Below, piece by piece: positions 1 to 8,868 of a stretch of 64,000 nucleotides of DNA. The stretch comes from Lysobacter sp. (GTDB lineage: Bacteria > Pseudomonadota > Gammaproteobacteria > Xanthomonadales > Xanthomonadaceae), in the NCBI GenBank assembly GCA_011526085.1, contig WYBC01000014.1, positions 17,860 through 81,859 of the forward strand. Direction: 5' to 3'. The notes below the pieces were generated by a model. The model saw only the letters and a program-made list of their open reading frames with translations, made no database searches and was not told the origin of the DNA. Position numbers and translations under genes: made by a program. Every line of letters begins with the position of its first letter. The first letter of the stretch is position 1.

Positions 1-522
1 TTTGGGGCCCTTGGCCAGCGAACGCGCCAGCGCCACGCGCTGCTGCTGGCCGCCGGAGAGCTGGTGCGGTTTGCGCTTGGCGAGCTTGCCGAGCTGGACG
101 AGATTGAGCATCTCCTCGACGCGCCGGGCGATCGCGTCCTTGCCGAGGCCATCCTGCTTCAGGCCGAAGGCGATGTTCTGCTCGACGGTCATGTGCGGGA
201 ACAGCGCGTAGGACTGGAACATCATGTTGATCGGCCGCTCGTACGGCGGCAGGTCGTTCATGACCTGGCCGTCGAGGTAGATCTTGCCGGAGGTCGGCCG
301 CTCGAAACCGCCGAGGCAGCGCAGCAGCGTCGACTTGCCGCAGCCGGAGCCGCCGAGCAGCGCGAAGATCTCGCCCTTGCGGATCGACAGGTTGGTGTCG
401 TCGACGGCGACGAAACCGTCGAATTCCTTGCGGACATCGACGATCCGGAGGTAGTCCTCGACCGTGGCCCTGGCGGCGCCCGACGCGCCGTTCTGCGGTT
501 TTTCGTTGGCGACTGCGGCCAT
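1..522 (-). CDS. potA: Polyamine ABC transporter ATP-binding protein PotA (3' part missing)
   Basis: Cytoplasmic ATPase of a spermidine/putrescine importer. The visible 174 codons cover the N-terminal part of the nucleotide-binding domain: Walker A GGSGCGKST near residue 59, a Q-loop with FQSYALFPHMTV, and the ABC signature LSGGQQQR near residue 158. The Walker B, H-loop and C-terminal regulatory domain lie beyond the left edge. It follows the PotF-like binding protein on the same strand with a 54-base gap, as in pot operons. Family assignment is firm; the substrate (putrescine or spermidine) is inferred from the neighbouring polyamine catabolic genes. Confidence 0.93.
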   Translation of the reverse strand, partial: MAAVANEKPQNGASGAARATVEDYLRIVDVRKEFDGFVAVDDTNLSIRKGEIFALLGGSGCGKSTLLRCLGGFERPTSGKIYLDGQVMNDLPPYERPINMMFQSYALFPHMTVEQNIAFGLKQDGLGKDAIARRVEEMLNLVQLGKLAKRKPHQLSGGQQQRVALARSLAKGPK

Positions 523-576
523 GTGCTTCCCTCGGAATGCAGCGGGGCAGGCATCGCTGCCTGCCCCGGGATCGGA

Positions 577-1710
577 TCAACGGCCGGTCTTGAGCTGGGT
601 CCAGATCCGCGTGTACTGGCGGTCGACCTCCGGCGGGATGATCGCGAAGGTGAACAGCTTCGCCTGCACGTCCGCCGGCGGATAGATCGTCGGGTCGCCG
701 GTGATCTCCTTGTCGATCAGGGCCGTCGATGCGGTGTTCGCGTTCGGGTAGCTGACGAAGTTGGAGTTGTTGGCGGCGACCTGCGGATCGAGCAGATGGT
801 TGATGAAGGCGTGGGCGCTGTCGACGTGCTTGGCGTCCTTCGGAATCGCCAGCATGTCGAACCACATCGGCGCGCCTTCCTTCGGGATCGAATACCCGAT
901 CTTGACGCCGTTCTTCGCCTCTTCGGCGCGGTCGCGGGCCTGGATGACGTCGCCGGACCAGCCGACCACCAGACAGGTGCTGCCCTTGGCCATCGAATCG
1001 ATGTACTGCGAGGAATGGAAGTTGGTGATGTACGGACGGATCGTCTTCAGCAGCGCCGCGGCCTTGTCGATCACCGCGGGATCCTGGCTGTTGGGATCTT
1101 CGCCCAGGTAATTCAGCGTGATCGGAATGATCTCCGACGGCGTGTCGAGGAAGGTGACACCGCAGTCCTTCAGCTTGGCGAGATTCTCGGGCTTGAACAC
1201 GAGGTCCCAGCTGTTGGTGACGTCGGTGCTGCCGAACGCGGCGGTGACCTTGTCGACGTTGTAGCCGATGCCGGTGGTGCCCCACAGATACGGCACCGCG
1301 TATTTGTTCTCCGGATCCTGCAGCGCGATGCGCTTCATCATGTCCGGATCGAGATTGGCGAGGTTCGGGATCTTCGACTTGTCCAGCGGCTGGAACACGC
1401 CGGCCTGGATCTGGCGGCCGAGGAAGTTCAGGGTCGGGACGACGATGTCGTAACCGCTGGAACCGGCGAGCAGCTTGGTCTCGACCATCTCGTTGCTGTC
1501 GAAGACGTCGTAGACCACCTTGACGCCGCTCTTCTTCTCGAACGCGGGGATGGTGTCCTCGGCGATGTAGTCGGACCAGTTGTAGACGTTCAGGGTCTTG
1601 TCGTCGCCGGCGGTCTTGCCGTCGCCGGAGCCGGTGCTGCCGTCCTGTTTGCCGCCGCATGCCGCCAGCAGACAGACGGCGATGGAGAGTCCCAACACTC
1701 GCAGTTTCAT
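577..1710 (-). CDS. potF: Putrescine/spermidine-binding lipoprotein, PotF/SpuD-like
   Basis: Periplasmic solute-binding component (377 aa) that delivers polyamine to the PotA-driven importer. The N-terminus has a lipoprotein signal peptide with lipobox LLAAC near residue 18. The mature part starts the type-2 binding fold with LNVYNWSDYI, typical of PotD/PotF proteins, and has the usual length of the family. An AAGGGAT ribosome binding site precedes the ATG. It lies between the aminotransferase gene and potA on the same strand. Whether it prefers putrescine or spermidine cannot be told from the sequence alone. Confidence 0.93.
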   Translation of the reverse strand: MKLRVLGLSIAVCLLAACGGKQDGSTGSGDGKTAGDDKTLNVYNWSDYIAEDTIPAFEKKSGVKVVYDVFDSNEMVETKLLAGSSGYDIVVPTLNFLGRQIQAGVFQPLDKSKIPNLANLDPDMMKRIALQDPENKYAVPYLWGTTGIGYNVDKVTAAFGSTDVTNSWDLVFKPENLAKLKDCGVTFLDTPSEIIPITLNYLGEDPNSQDPAVIDKAAALLKTIRPYITNFHSSQYIDSMAKGSTCLVVGWSGDVIQARDRAEEAKNGVKIGYSIPKEGAPMWFDMLAIPKDAKHVDSAHAFINHLLDPQVAANNSNFVSYPNANTASTALIDKEITGDPTIYPPADVQAKLFTFAIIPPEVDRQYTRIWTQLKTGR

Positions 1711-1909
1711 CGTGATATCCCTTTGCCCCGGAGGGTCAGTGATGTGACGTGGAATGGCGTTCTTGAAGTGGTGCCCGGAATGACCTCTCCGACAGAGTAG
1801 CCGCTCACGCGACCCGGCGCACTAGCGGGCGGTTGATTCGTCGGGAGCGCGCCGGGCGGCGCCTGGCGCGCGACCCGGAAACGCTCGATGCGCGTTTTTC
1901 GACCCTCCG

Positions 1910-3268
1910 CTAGAGCGCCGCGGCGGTCTCGTCGAGCGCCTTCCACGCCTTCTCGAACAGTTCGTCGACCTGCGCCCGGGTCCAGATCAGCGGCGGCGAC
2001 AACAGCATCGAATCGTAGGTGGCGCGGAGGATCAGCCCGTTGCGCAGGGCGTTGTCGCGGCAGAGCACGCCGACCTTGCCGCGCTCCTCGAAGAAGGCAC
2101 GGCGGCCCTTGTGTGGCACCAGTTCGAGCGCGCCGACCATGCCGGTGATGCGCGCCTCGCCGACCAGCCGGTGCTCGCCCAGTTCGGCCCAGCGTTCGGC
2201 CAGATAGGGGGCGATCTCGGTGCGGGCGCGGTCGACGATGCCTTCCTGCTGCAGGATGCGGATGTTCTCCAGCGCCACCGCGGTGCAGACCGGGTGTCCG
2301 GAATAGGTACAGCCGTGGGCCAGTTCGCCGCCCTGGTGCTTCAGCACCCCGGCCACGCGATCGTTGAACATGGCCGCGCCCAGCGGGATGTAACCCGACG
2401 TGATGCCCTTGGCCAGGGTCATCACGTCCGGGGTGATGCCGAAGTACTGCGAACCGAACCACTCGCCGGTGCGGCCGAAGCCGCAGATCACTTCGTCGGC
2501 GACCAGCAGCACGTCGTATTTGCGGCAGATCCGCTCGATCTCCGGCCAGTAGCTCATCGGCGGAATGTAGACGCCGATCGCGCCCATGATCGGTTCGCCG
2601 ATGAACGCGGCGACGCGGTCCGGGCCGAGTTCGAGGATCTTCCGCTCCAGCCGGCGCGCGGCGACGAGGCCGTATTCCTCGGGCGACAGGTCGCCGCCGT
2701 CGGCGAACCAGAACGGCGGTTCGATGTGGTGGATGTCCGGGATCGGCAGCCCGCCCTGCTTGTGCATGCCGGCCATGCCGCCGAGGCTGGCGCCGGCCAT
2801 GGTGGTGCCGTGGTAACCGTTGTGGCGGCCGATGAAGATGTTCTTCTGCGGCTTGTCCTGCACCGCCCAGAAATGCCGGACCAGGCGCAGGATGGTGTCG
2901 TTGGCCTCGGAACCGGAGTTGGTGAAGAAGGCGTGATTGAGGTCGGCCGGGGTGAGCTCGGCCAGCTTCGCCGACAGCTCGATCGTCGGTTCGACCGTGC
3001 ACTGGAAGAAACTGTTGTAGTAGGCCAGCTGCGTCATCTGCTTCGACGCCGCCTCGCCCAGTTCGCTGCGGCCGTAGCCGAGATTCACGCACCACAGGCC
3101 GGCGAAGGCGTCCAGCAGCTTGTTGCCATCGGCATCCCAGACATAGGCGCCCTCGCCCTTCACCAGGATGCGCGTGCCCTTTTTCGCCAGCGCGGCGTTG
3201 TCGTTGAACGGATGCAGATGATGCTCGGCATCGAGTTGCTGCAGGCGGGCGATGTCGGTTTTGTCCAT
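1910..3268 (-). CDS. spuC: Class III PLP-dependent aminotransferase (polyamine:pyruvate type, SpuC-like)
   Basis: Predicted to transfer the amino group of putrescine or related polyamines to pyruvate. The 452-aa protein has the class III layout: GLWCVNLGYG near the N-terminus, FTNSGSEAND for cofactor phosphate binding, VADEVICGFGRTG with the PLP-pyridine aspartate, and the Schiff-base lysine in TLAKGITSGY. The length fits SpuC and omega-aminotransferases. It is read with potF and potA and lies 55 bases after the glutamine synthetase-like gene, which supports polyamine breakdown. The alternatives beta-alanine:pyruvate or GABA aminotransferase are close relatives and cannot be excluded. Confidence 0.88.
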   Translation of the reverse strand: MDKTDIARLQQLDAEHHLHPFNDNAALAKKGTRILVKGEGAYVWDADGNKLLDAFAGLWCVNLGYGRSELGEAASKQMTQLAYYNSFFQCTVEPTIELSAKLAELTPADLNHAFFTNSGSEANDTILRLVRHFWAVQDKPQKNIFIGRHNGYHGTTMAGASLGGMAGMHKQGGLPIPDIHHIEPPFWFADGGDLSPEEYGLVAARRLERKILELGPDRVAAFIGEPIMGAIGVYIPPMSYWPEIERICRKYDVLLVADEVICGFGRTGEWFGSQYFGITPDVMTLAKGITSGYIPLGAAMFNDRVAGVLKHQGGELAHGCTYSGHPVCTAVALENIRILQQEGIVDRARTEIAPYLAERWAELGEHRLVGEARITGMVGALELVPHKGRRAFFEERGKVGVLCRDNALRNGLILRATYDSMLLSPPLIWTRAQVDELFEKAWKALDETAAAL

Positions 3269-3323
3269 GGGCGTTCCGGAAGACGTGGCGGTACGCGCCC
3301 CGGTGCGGGGCGCGCGGTACGGA

Positions 3324-4829
3324 TCAGACGTTGAGCAGCAGGAACTCGCGTTCCCAGGAACTGATGACGCGGAAGAAGGTTTCGTACTCCTTGCGCTTCA
3401 CCGAGATGTAGGCGCGCACGAAGCGCGCACCCATCAGGTCGTGCAGGGCGGTGCAGCCCTCCAGCCCGTCCAGCGCCTCGCCGAGCGAACGCGGCAGTTC
3501 GAAGCCCACGTCCTGCGCGCTGCTGGCCAGAGGCCGGGTGGGTTCGAGCTTCTCGCGGATGCCGAACAGACCGCAGGCCAGGGTCGCGGCCATCGCCAGA
3601 TAGGGATTGGCGTCGGAGCCGGCGAAGCGGCTTTCGACCCGGGTGTTCTCGGGCGTGTCCATCGGCACGCGCAGGCCGCAGGTGCGGTTGTCGTAGCCCC
3701 ACTGCACGTTGATCGGCGCGACCTGGCCCAGGGCCAGGCGGCGGTAGGAATTGACGTTCGGGCCGAAGAAGGCCATCGCCATCGGCACGTATTTCTGCAG
3801 ACCGCCGAGGTAATGCTCGAAGGCCCTGCTGTGTTTGCCTTCGCCGCGGCCGGTGAAGATGTTGCGGCCGGTCTTCAGGTCGACGACGCTCTGGTGGATG
3901 TGCATCGCGCTGCCGGGCTCGTTCTCCATCGGCTTGGCGAGGAACGTCGCGTAGACCCCGTGGCGCAGCGCCGCCTCGCGCATCGTGCGCTTGAACAGGA
4001 ACACCTGATCGGCGCGCGACATCGCGTCGGCATGGGTGAAGTTGACCTCCAGCTGCGCGGCGCCGGATTCGTGGATCAGCGTATCCACGTCCAGCCCCAT
4101 CGCGTCGCTGTAGTCGTACATCAGATCGAGGATCGGGTCGAACTCGTTGACCGCGTCGATCGAATACGACTGGCGCGCGGTCTCCGGCCGGCCGCAGCGC
4201 CCGGCCGGCGGCTGCAGCGGAAAATCCGGGTCGGTGTTCTTCTGCACGAGGAAGAATTCGACCTCCGGCGCCACCACCGGACGCAGGCCTTCGGCCTCGT
4301 AGGCGTCGAGCACCCGCTTCAGCACGTTGCGCGGCGCCAGTTCGTGACGCGTGCCGTCCTTGGTGAAGCAGTCGTGGATCACCTGCGCGGTCGGGTCGGT
4401 GGCCCAGGGCACCAGGCGCACGGTATCGGGGTCCGGCCGCAGCAGCATGTCGGCATCGGACGGCGAAATCAGGTCGTAATAGTCGTCCGGATAGTCGCCG
4501 GTGACGGTGGTCGCGAAAATGCCTTCGGGCAGGCGCATCCCGTAATCGTGCGAAAACTTGTCCGCCGGAATGATCTTGCCGCGGGCGTTGCCGGTGATGT
4601 CGGGCACCAGGCATTCCACTTCGGTGATGTGGCGATCCTTGAGCCAGCGCAGCAGCTTGTGTTCGCTGGACTTCGCGGCCGCGGCACCGCGCGCGGCGCG
4701 GCTGTCGGACTTGCGCTTCGAGTTGGCCTTGCTCGAACTGGCCTTGCTCGGCTTGGCTTTGCCCGGCGGCGTCTCGGCCGGTGCGGTCTTGCTGGATGCG
4801 GTCTTGCGGGGCGGGGTCCGTGTGCTCAT
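3324..4829 (-). CDS. Glutamine synthetase family protein, gamma-glutamylpolyamine synthetase (SpuI/PuuA-like)
   Basis: ATP-dependent ligase predicted to join glutamate to putrescine or another polyamine. The glutamine synthetase fold runs from about residue 55 to the end: VPDITGNARGKI, the metal-site APEVEFFL, NVNSYRRL and the ESRFAGSDANPYLA block. The protein is 501 aa, about 50 longer than the usual PuuA, because the first 55 residues are a Lys/Ser/Ala/Pro-rich tail with no internal ATG before the fold. The puuD-like gene ends four bases upstream, so the two are probably cotranscribed. A second paralogue lies at 5843-7225; which one handles which polyamine is unknown. Confidence 0.88.
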   Translation of the reverse strand: MSTRTPPRKTASSKTAPAETPPGKAKPSKASSSKANSKRKSDSRAARGAAAAKSSEHKLLRWLKDRHITEVECLVPDITGNARGKIIPADKFSHDYGMRLPEGIFATTVTGDYPDDYYDLISPSDADMLLRPDPDTVRLVPWATDPTAQVIHDCFTKDGTRHELAPRNVLKRVLDAYEAEGLRPVVAPEVEFFLVQKNTDPDFPLQPPAGRCGRPETARQSYSIDAVNEFDPILDLMYDYSDAMGLDVDTLIHESGAAQLEVNFTHADAMSRADQVFLFKRTMREAALRHGVYATFLAKPMENEPGSAMHIHQSVVDLKTGRNIFTGRGEGKHSRAFEHYLGGLQKYVPMAMAFFGPNVNSYRRLALGQVAPINVQWGYDNRTCGLRVPMDTPENTRVESRFAGSDANPYLAMAATLACGLFGIREKLEPTRPLASSAQDVGFELPRSLGEALDGLEGCTALHDLMGARFVRAYISVKRKEYETFFRVISSWEREFLLLNV

Positions 4830-4833
4830 GCGA

Positions 4834-5622
4834 TCATCCTATCCGTTGCGCGGCGCGTTGTCGGCAGGCGTCGCCGAACGCGCGAAAGATACCGTGATGG
4901 AAAGGATTCTCGAGCACGCGCCATTCCGGATGCCATTGCACCGCGAGCAGGAATGCCCTGGTCGATCCGTCCCGCGACGGTCCGTCGTGGCGATAGGCTT
5001 CGATCAGTCCGTCGGGCGCGGTGGCCTCGACCGTCAGCCCTTCGCCGAGCCGGGCGATGCCCTGCCCGTGCAGCGAGTTGACCCGCACCCGATCGGTGCC
5101 GGCGATGCCGGCCAGCAGGCCGCCGGGCGCGAGCTGCAATGCATGCGCCGGCGCGTACTGCGCGTCGAGCGGGTCGTCGGGGTTCTCGCGATGATCCATG
5201 AAGCCCGCGACCTCATGCACCTTCTGGTGCAGACGGCCGCCGAAGGCGACGTTGATTTCCTGGAAGCCGCGGCAGATGGCGAGGATCGGCAGGCCCAGTT
5301 CGATCGCCAGCGGGATCAGCGCCAGATTGGTGGCGTCGCGGGCCGGGTCGTGGAGATTGCCCGGATAGCTGGGCTCGTCGCTGTAATGATGCGGTTCGAT
5401 GTTGCTCACCGCGCCGGTCAGCAGGATACCGTCCAGGCCTTCCAGCACCGCGCGCAGCGAGATCGGCGGCTGCAGGCCGGGGATCAACAGCGGCAGGCAT
5501 TCGGCACCGTCCAGCACCGCGCGGACGTACTTCTCGCCCGCCGCCAGGAACGGATGCGGGCCGATCATCTTGCGGTCGGTAGGCAGGCCGACCAGCGGTG
5601 GCCGTGCCGTGCGGGAAGGCAT
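4834..5622 (-). CDS. puuD: Gamma-glutamyl-gamma-aminobutyrate hydrolase, PuuD-like class I amidotransferase
   Basis: Predicted to release GABA and glutamate from gamma-glutamyl-GABA, the last step of the glutamylated putrescine pathway. The 262-aa protein has the PuuD form of the class I glutamine amidotransferase fold: GILLTGAVSNIEP, the nucleophile elbow LAICRGFQEINVAFGG with the catalytic Cys, NSLHGQGI, and the His/Glu pair in AVQWHPEW. The ATG at 5622 was chosen because homology begins there (PPLVGLPTDRK); the open frame upstream to 5976 has no family features. It is the first gene of the leftward unit and is divergent from the second synthetase gene. Confidence 0.9.
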   Translation of the reverse strand: MPSRTARPPLVGLPTDRKMIGPHPFLAAGEKYVRAVLDGAECLPLLIPGLQPPISLRAVLEGLDGILLTGAVSNIEPHHYSDEPSYPGNLHDPARDATNLALIPLAIELGLPILAICRGFQEINVAFGGRLHQKVHEVAGFMDHRENPDDPLDAQYAPAHALQLAPGGLLAGIAGTDRVRVNSLHGQGIARLGEGLTVEATAPDGLIEAYRHDGPSRDGSTRAFLLAVQWHPEWRVLENPFHHGIFRAFGDACRQRAAQRIG

Positions 5623-5842
5623 GCGGAGCGCTCGTGCAGCGCCGGAGGGGCGACCTCCGCACGTTAACCGGCCCGTTCGATTTCTGCAACACGACGTGGG
5701 GAAAGCATGCCAACCGCTGCCGTATTGCTGCGTCGCAGCAGCGATTTCTCGGCGAATTCCGGGAAAAGCTGGCAAGATGCCGTTGAGTATTCTTGACGCC
5801 TTTCCGCTGCTTTCGCCAACTGTCACACTGTTGCGAGCCCTC
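5623..5842. promoter_or_regulatory. Divergent promoter region of the polyamine locus
   Basis: This 220-base gap separates puuD (leftward) from the second synthetase gene (rightward) and is more AT-rich than its flanks. It must hold the promoters of both units. No convincing -35/-10 pair or operator was picked out by eye, and no long open frame fills it. Possible alternative starts of the rightward gene lie at 5777 and 5861. Confidence 0.5.
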
Positions 5843-7225
5843 ATGAACCGCGCATCCCTCATGCCCGCCAACCTTTCGCCCGAAGACCTTCTTGCACTGC
5901 AGCAGAACCCGGACTGCGAACTGGTCGATCTGATCCTGCCCGACATGAACGGCCTGCTGCGCGGCAAACGCGTCACCCGCAGCGCGCTGGAGAAGGTCTA
6001 CGCCGACGGCGTCTGCCTGCCGATGTCGCTGATCGCCACCGACATCACCGGCAACACCGTCGAGGAAACCGGGCTGGGCTACGACATCGGCGACGAGGAC
6101 CGCATCTGCCGGCCGGTGCCCGGCACGCTGCGGCCGGTGCCGTGGGCACCGCGGCCGATGGCGCAGCTGCTGCTGTCGATGGAAGACGCCAGGGGCGGCG
6201 CCTTCGAGGCGAATCCGCGCGAAGTGCTGAAGCGCGTCCTCGACCGCTACGCCGCGCGCGGCCTGAAGCCGGTGGTGGCGGTGGAACTGGAGTTCTATCT
6301 GTTCGACCGCCTGCCCGACGCCCACGGCCGCCCGCAGCCGCCGGTGAACGCGCACACCGGCGCGCGCAACCTCAGCACGCAGGTCTACTACATCGAAGAC
6401 CTCAACGATTTCCACGATTTCATCGACGCCGTGGCCTGCGCCTGCCAGGCCCAGGGCATTCCGGCCGACACCGCGGTCGCCGAATACGCCCCGGGCCAGT
6501 TCGAGATCAACCTCAAGCATCGCGACGACGCGCTGCTCGCCTGCGACGACGCGATCTACCTCAAGCGCGCGATCAAGGCGATCGCTCAGAAGCAGGGGCT
6601 GCAGGCCAGCTTCATGGCCAAGCCGCTCGTCGACCAGGCCGGCAGCGGCCTGCACATCCATGCCAGCGTGCTCGACGCGAACGGCGACAACATCTTCGCC
6701 TGCACGCCGGACGCGCCCTCCGACGCGCTGAAACACGCCATCGGCGGTCTGCAGCGCAGCGCGCAGGACTGCCTGCTGCTGTTCGCCCCCAACGCCAACA
6801 GCTACCGCCGCTTCGTGCTCAACGCATTCGTGCCGCTGAACGAGGTCTGGGGCTTCAACAACCGCACCGTGGCCATGCGCATTCCGCACAGCGACGAGAA
6901 GAACACCCGCATCGAGCACCGCATCGCCGGCGCCGACGCCAACGTCTATCTCGCGACCGCCGCGGTGCTGGCCGGCATGCTCGACGGCATCGAGCATGGC
7001 TACGACCCCGGCGCGCCGGTGGTCGGCAACGCTTACGAACAGACCGAGCTCCGCACGCCGTACTGGCGCGATTCGATCCGGGACTTCCTGGCCAGCGACT
7101 TCATCGCCGCGCAGTTCGGTGAGACCTTCCGCCACATCTACGGCCAGCAGAAGCTGAAGGAGCTGCACAGCTTCTATCGCGAAGTGACCACGCTGGAATA
7201 CGACTGGTACCTGCGATCCGTGTGA
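5843..7225 (+). CDS. Glutamine synthetase family protein, second gamma-glutamylpolyamine synthetase
   Basis: A 460-aa paralogue of the product of 3324-4829, with the length usual for PuuA. It shows LPDMNGLLRGKR near the start, the metal-binding AVELEFYLFDR, SGLHIHASV, NANSYRRFV and NNRTVAMRIP, and IEHRIAGADANVYLA near the C-terminus. It lacks the long basic tail of the first copy. The start at 5843 gives the normal family N-terminus, but no good Shine-Dalgarno sequence stands before it, so 5777 or 5861 are possible. It is followed after 16 bases by the oxidase gene, so together they make glutamylated polyamine and oxidise it. Confidence 0.87.
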   Translation: MNRASLMPANLSPEDLLALQQNPDCELVDLILPDMNGLLRGKRVTRSALEKVYADGVCLPMSLIATDITGNTVEETGLGYDIGDEDRICRPVPGTLRPVPWAPRPMAQLLLSMEDARGGAFEANPREVLKRVLDRYAARGLKPVVAVELEFYLFDRLPDAHGRPQPPVNAHTGARNLSTQVYYIEDLNDFHDFIDAVACACQAQGIPADTAVAEYAPGQFEINLKHRDDALLACDDAIYLKRAIKAIAQKQGLQASFMAKPLVDQAGSGLHIHASVLDANGDNIFACTPDAPSDALKHAIGGLQRSAQDCLLLFAPNANSYRRFVLNAFVPLNEVWGFNNRTVAMRIPHSDEKNTRIEHRIAGADANVYLATAAVLAGMLDGIEHGYDPGAPVVGNAYEQTELRTPYWRDSIRDFLASDFIAAQFGETFRHIYGQQKLKELHSFYREVTTLEYDWYLRSV

Positions 7226-7241
7226 ACGGTCGCGAGATCGC

Positions 7242-8531
7242 ATGCACGCCGCGCCCACCCCCTACCCGCCCAGCTGGTACGCCGCCAGCGCCGAACCGCT
7301 GCCGCCGCAGCCTGCGCTGCGGGGCGATCTCGACGCCGACGTCTGCATCCTCGGCGCCGGCTACGTCGGCCTGTCCGCGGCGCTGGAACTCGCCGAAGCC
7401 GGTTACCGGGTCGTGGTGCTGGAAGCCGAGCGCATCGGCTGGGGCGCATCGGGCCGCAACGGCGGGCAGGTGATCTTCGGCTTCGGTTGCGGCGAATCGA
7501 AACTGGCCGCGCTGCTCGGCAGGGACGATGCCCGCAAGCTGTTCGACTGGTCGGTCGAAGGCGTGCACCTGCTCCACGAACGCCGCGCGCGGCACGGCAT
7601 CGACTGCGACTGGCGCGACGGGCACATGCACGTCGCGATCAAGCCGCGGCAGATCGACGAACTGAAGCACTGGCAGCAGGAACTGGAACGCGACTACGGC
7701 TATCCGCTGCCGTGGTGGGATCGCGAACAACTGCGCACGCAGCTGGATTCGCCGCGCTATCTCGGCGGCCTCTACGACGCCGGTTCCGGCCATCTGCATC
7801 CGCTGAAATACGCGCTCGGCCTCGGCCACGCGGCGCTCGCCGCCGGCGTGCGCATCTTCGAAGGCAGCCGCGTGCTGCGGATGACGCACGGCGCGAAGCC
7901 GGTGCTGCATACGACGCAGGGATCGGTGCGCTGCGATTTCGCGGTGCTGGCCGGGAATGCGCTGGTGAAGGGCGTCGCGCCGGAACTCGATCGCAAGATC
8001 ATGCCGGTCGGCACCTACATCGCCGCCACCCGGCCGCTGGGCGCGGACCGCGCGCGCGGCCTGATCCGCAACGACATGGCGGTGGCCGACATCAACTGGG
8101 CGCTGGACTACTTCCGCCTCGGCAGCGATCACCGCCTGCTGTTCGGCGGCCGCGCCAGCTATTCCAACTTCCAGCCGCCGAATCTGGCGTGGGTGATGGC
8201 GCGGCGGATGCGCAAGGTGTTTCCGCAGCTCGCCGCGGAGGATTTCGAGCACGTCTGGGGCGGCACCATCGACATCAGCTTCAACCGCGCCCCGCACTGG
8301 GGCCGGATCGGCCACGACAACGTGTATTTCGCCCAGGGCTTTTCCGGACACGGCGTCGCCGGCACCGGCCTGGCCGGACGCGTCATCGCCGAAGCGATCC
8401 GCGGCCAGAGCGAACGCCTCGATGTGTTCGCGCGCATCCCGCACCGCGATTTCCCCGGCGGCCGCACCTTCCGCACGCCGATGCTGGTGGCGGCGATGGC
8501 CTGGTACAAACTGCGGGATGCGCTGTGGTGA
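7242..8531 (+). CDS. puuB: FAD-dependent gamma-glutamylputrescine oxidase, PuuB-like
   Basis: Flavoenzyme of the D-amino acid oxidase (DAO) family, predicted to oxidise gamma-glutamylputrescine to the aldehyde. The 429-aa protein begins after a short leader with the dinucleotide-binding motif CILGAGYVGLSAALELA (near residue 32), then GWGASGRNGGQ, which is typical of PuuB and its relatives. The C-terminal FAD-contact segment FSGHGVAGTGLAGRV is also present. It follows the second synthetase gene with a 16-base gap, forming a two-gene rightward unit. The family is certain; the exact substrate rests on context. Confidence 0.88.
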   Translation: MHAAPTPYPPSWYAASAEPLPPQPALRGDLDADVCILGAGYVGLSAALELAEAGYRVVVLEAERIGWGASGRNGGQVIFGFGCGESKLAALLGRDDARKLFDWSVEGVHLLHERRARHGIDCDWRDGHMHVAIKPRQIDELKHWQQELERDYGYPLPWWDREQLRTQLDSPRYLGGLYDAGSGHLHPLKYALGLGHAALAAGVRIFEGSRVLRMTHGAKPVLHTTQGSVRCDFAVLAGNALVKGVAPELDRKIMPVGTYIAATRPLGADRARGLIRNDMAVADINWALDYFRLGSDHRLLFGGRASYSNFQPPNLAWVMARRMRKVFPQLAAEDFEHVWGGTIDISFNRAPHWGRIGHDNVYFAQGFSGHGVAGTGLAGRVIAEAIRGQSERLDVFARIPHRDFPGGRTFRTPMLVAAMAWYKLRDALW

Positions 8532-8563
8532 ACGGGCGCGATGAAAAAGTCGTTCACCGATGC

Positions 8564-8592
8564 TTGACGGCCCCGGAAACGGTCTCTAGAAT
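8564..8592 (+). promoter_or_regulatory. Sigma-70 promoter of the tRNA-Ala/tRNA-Glu unit
   Basis: TTGACG at 8564-8569 and TAGAAT at 8587-8592 are separated by 17 bases, close to consensus. Position 8609, the first base of the mature tRNA-Ala, lies 17 bases after the -10 box. This is the best-looking sigma-70 promoter seen in the window and is in the right place for a stable RNA operon. Confidence 0.85.
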
Positions 8593-8608
8593 TCCGCGTC
8601 TCAGCTGT

Positions 8609-8684
8609 GGGGCCATAGCTCAGCTGGGAGAGCGCCTGCATGGCATGCAGGAGGTCGCCGGTTCGATCCCGGCTGGCTCCACCA
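8609..8684 (+). tRNA. tRNA-Ala, anticodon GGC
   Basis: A 76-base cloverleaf with CCA encoded. The acceptor stem GGGGCCA pairs with TGGCTCC, with one G-T pair. The anticodon stem CCTGC/GCAGG closes the loop ATGGCAT, giving anticodon GGC. The T arm carries GTTCGATCC. It is followed after 54 bases by tRNA-Glu and shares its promoter. Confidence 0.97.
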
Positions 8685-8738
8685 ACTTCCGAGCTTCCTA
8701 AGCCGGTTCGAAAGTTGAAGTTGTAGAAGTTTCACGAC

Positions 8739-8814
8739 GTCCCCATCGTCTAGAGGCCTAGGACATTACCCTTTCACGGTAGCGACCGGGGTTCGAATCC
8801 CCGTGGGGACGCCA
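8739..8814 (+). tRNA. tRNA-Glu, anticodon TTC
   Basis: A 76-base cloverleaf with CCA encoded. The acceptor stem GTCCCCA pairs with TGGGGAC, the anticodon loop CTTTCAC gives TTC, and the T arm reads GGTTCGAATCC. It is the second gene of the tRNA unit. A lower-GC effector-like gene begins just beyond its terminator, so this tRNA end may have served as an integration site. Confidence 0.97.
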
Positions 8815-8823
8815 ACTCAAGCG

Positions 8824-8857
8824 AACGACGAAGCCCGCGCAAGCGGGCTTCGTCGTT
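8824..8857 (+). terminator. Terminator of the tRNA unit
   Basis: A perfect 15-bp stem (AACGACGAAGCCCGC and its complement) with a GCAA loop, followed by TTC. It lies 10 bases after tRNA-Glu. Because the stem is symmetric and the convergent gene at 8869-10227 ends 12 bases further on, it may serve both directions. Confidence 0.8.
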
Positions 8858-8868
8858 TCGGGCGTCTC

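Noticed and set aside
3252..5081. Long plus-strand open frame opposite the synthetase and hydrolase genes.
   Set aside because: Antisense shadow; both minus-strand genes have clear family motifs.
5623..5976. N-terminal extension of the PuuD-like protein.
   Set aside because: The added 118 residues have no family similarity and would cover the divergent promoter region; the ATG at 5622 gives the normal length.
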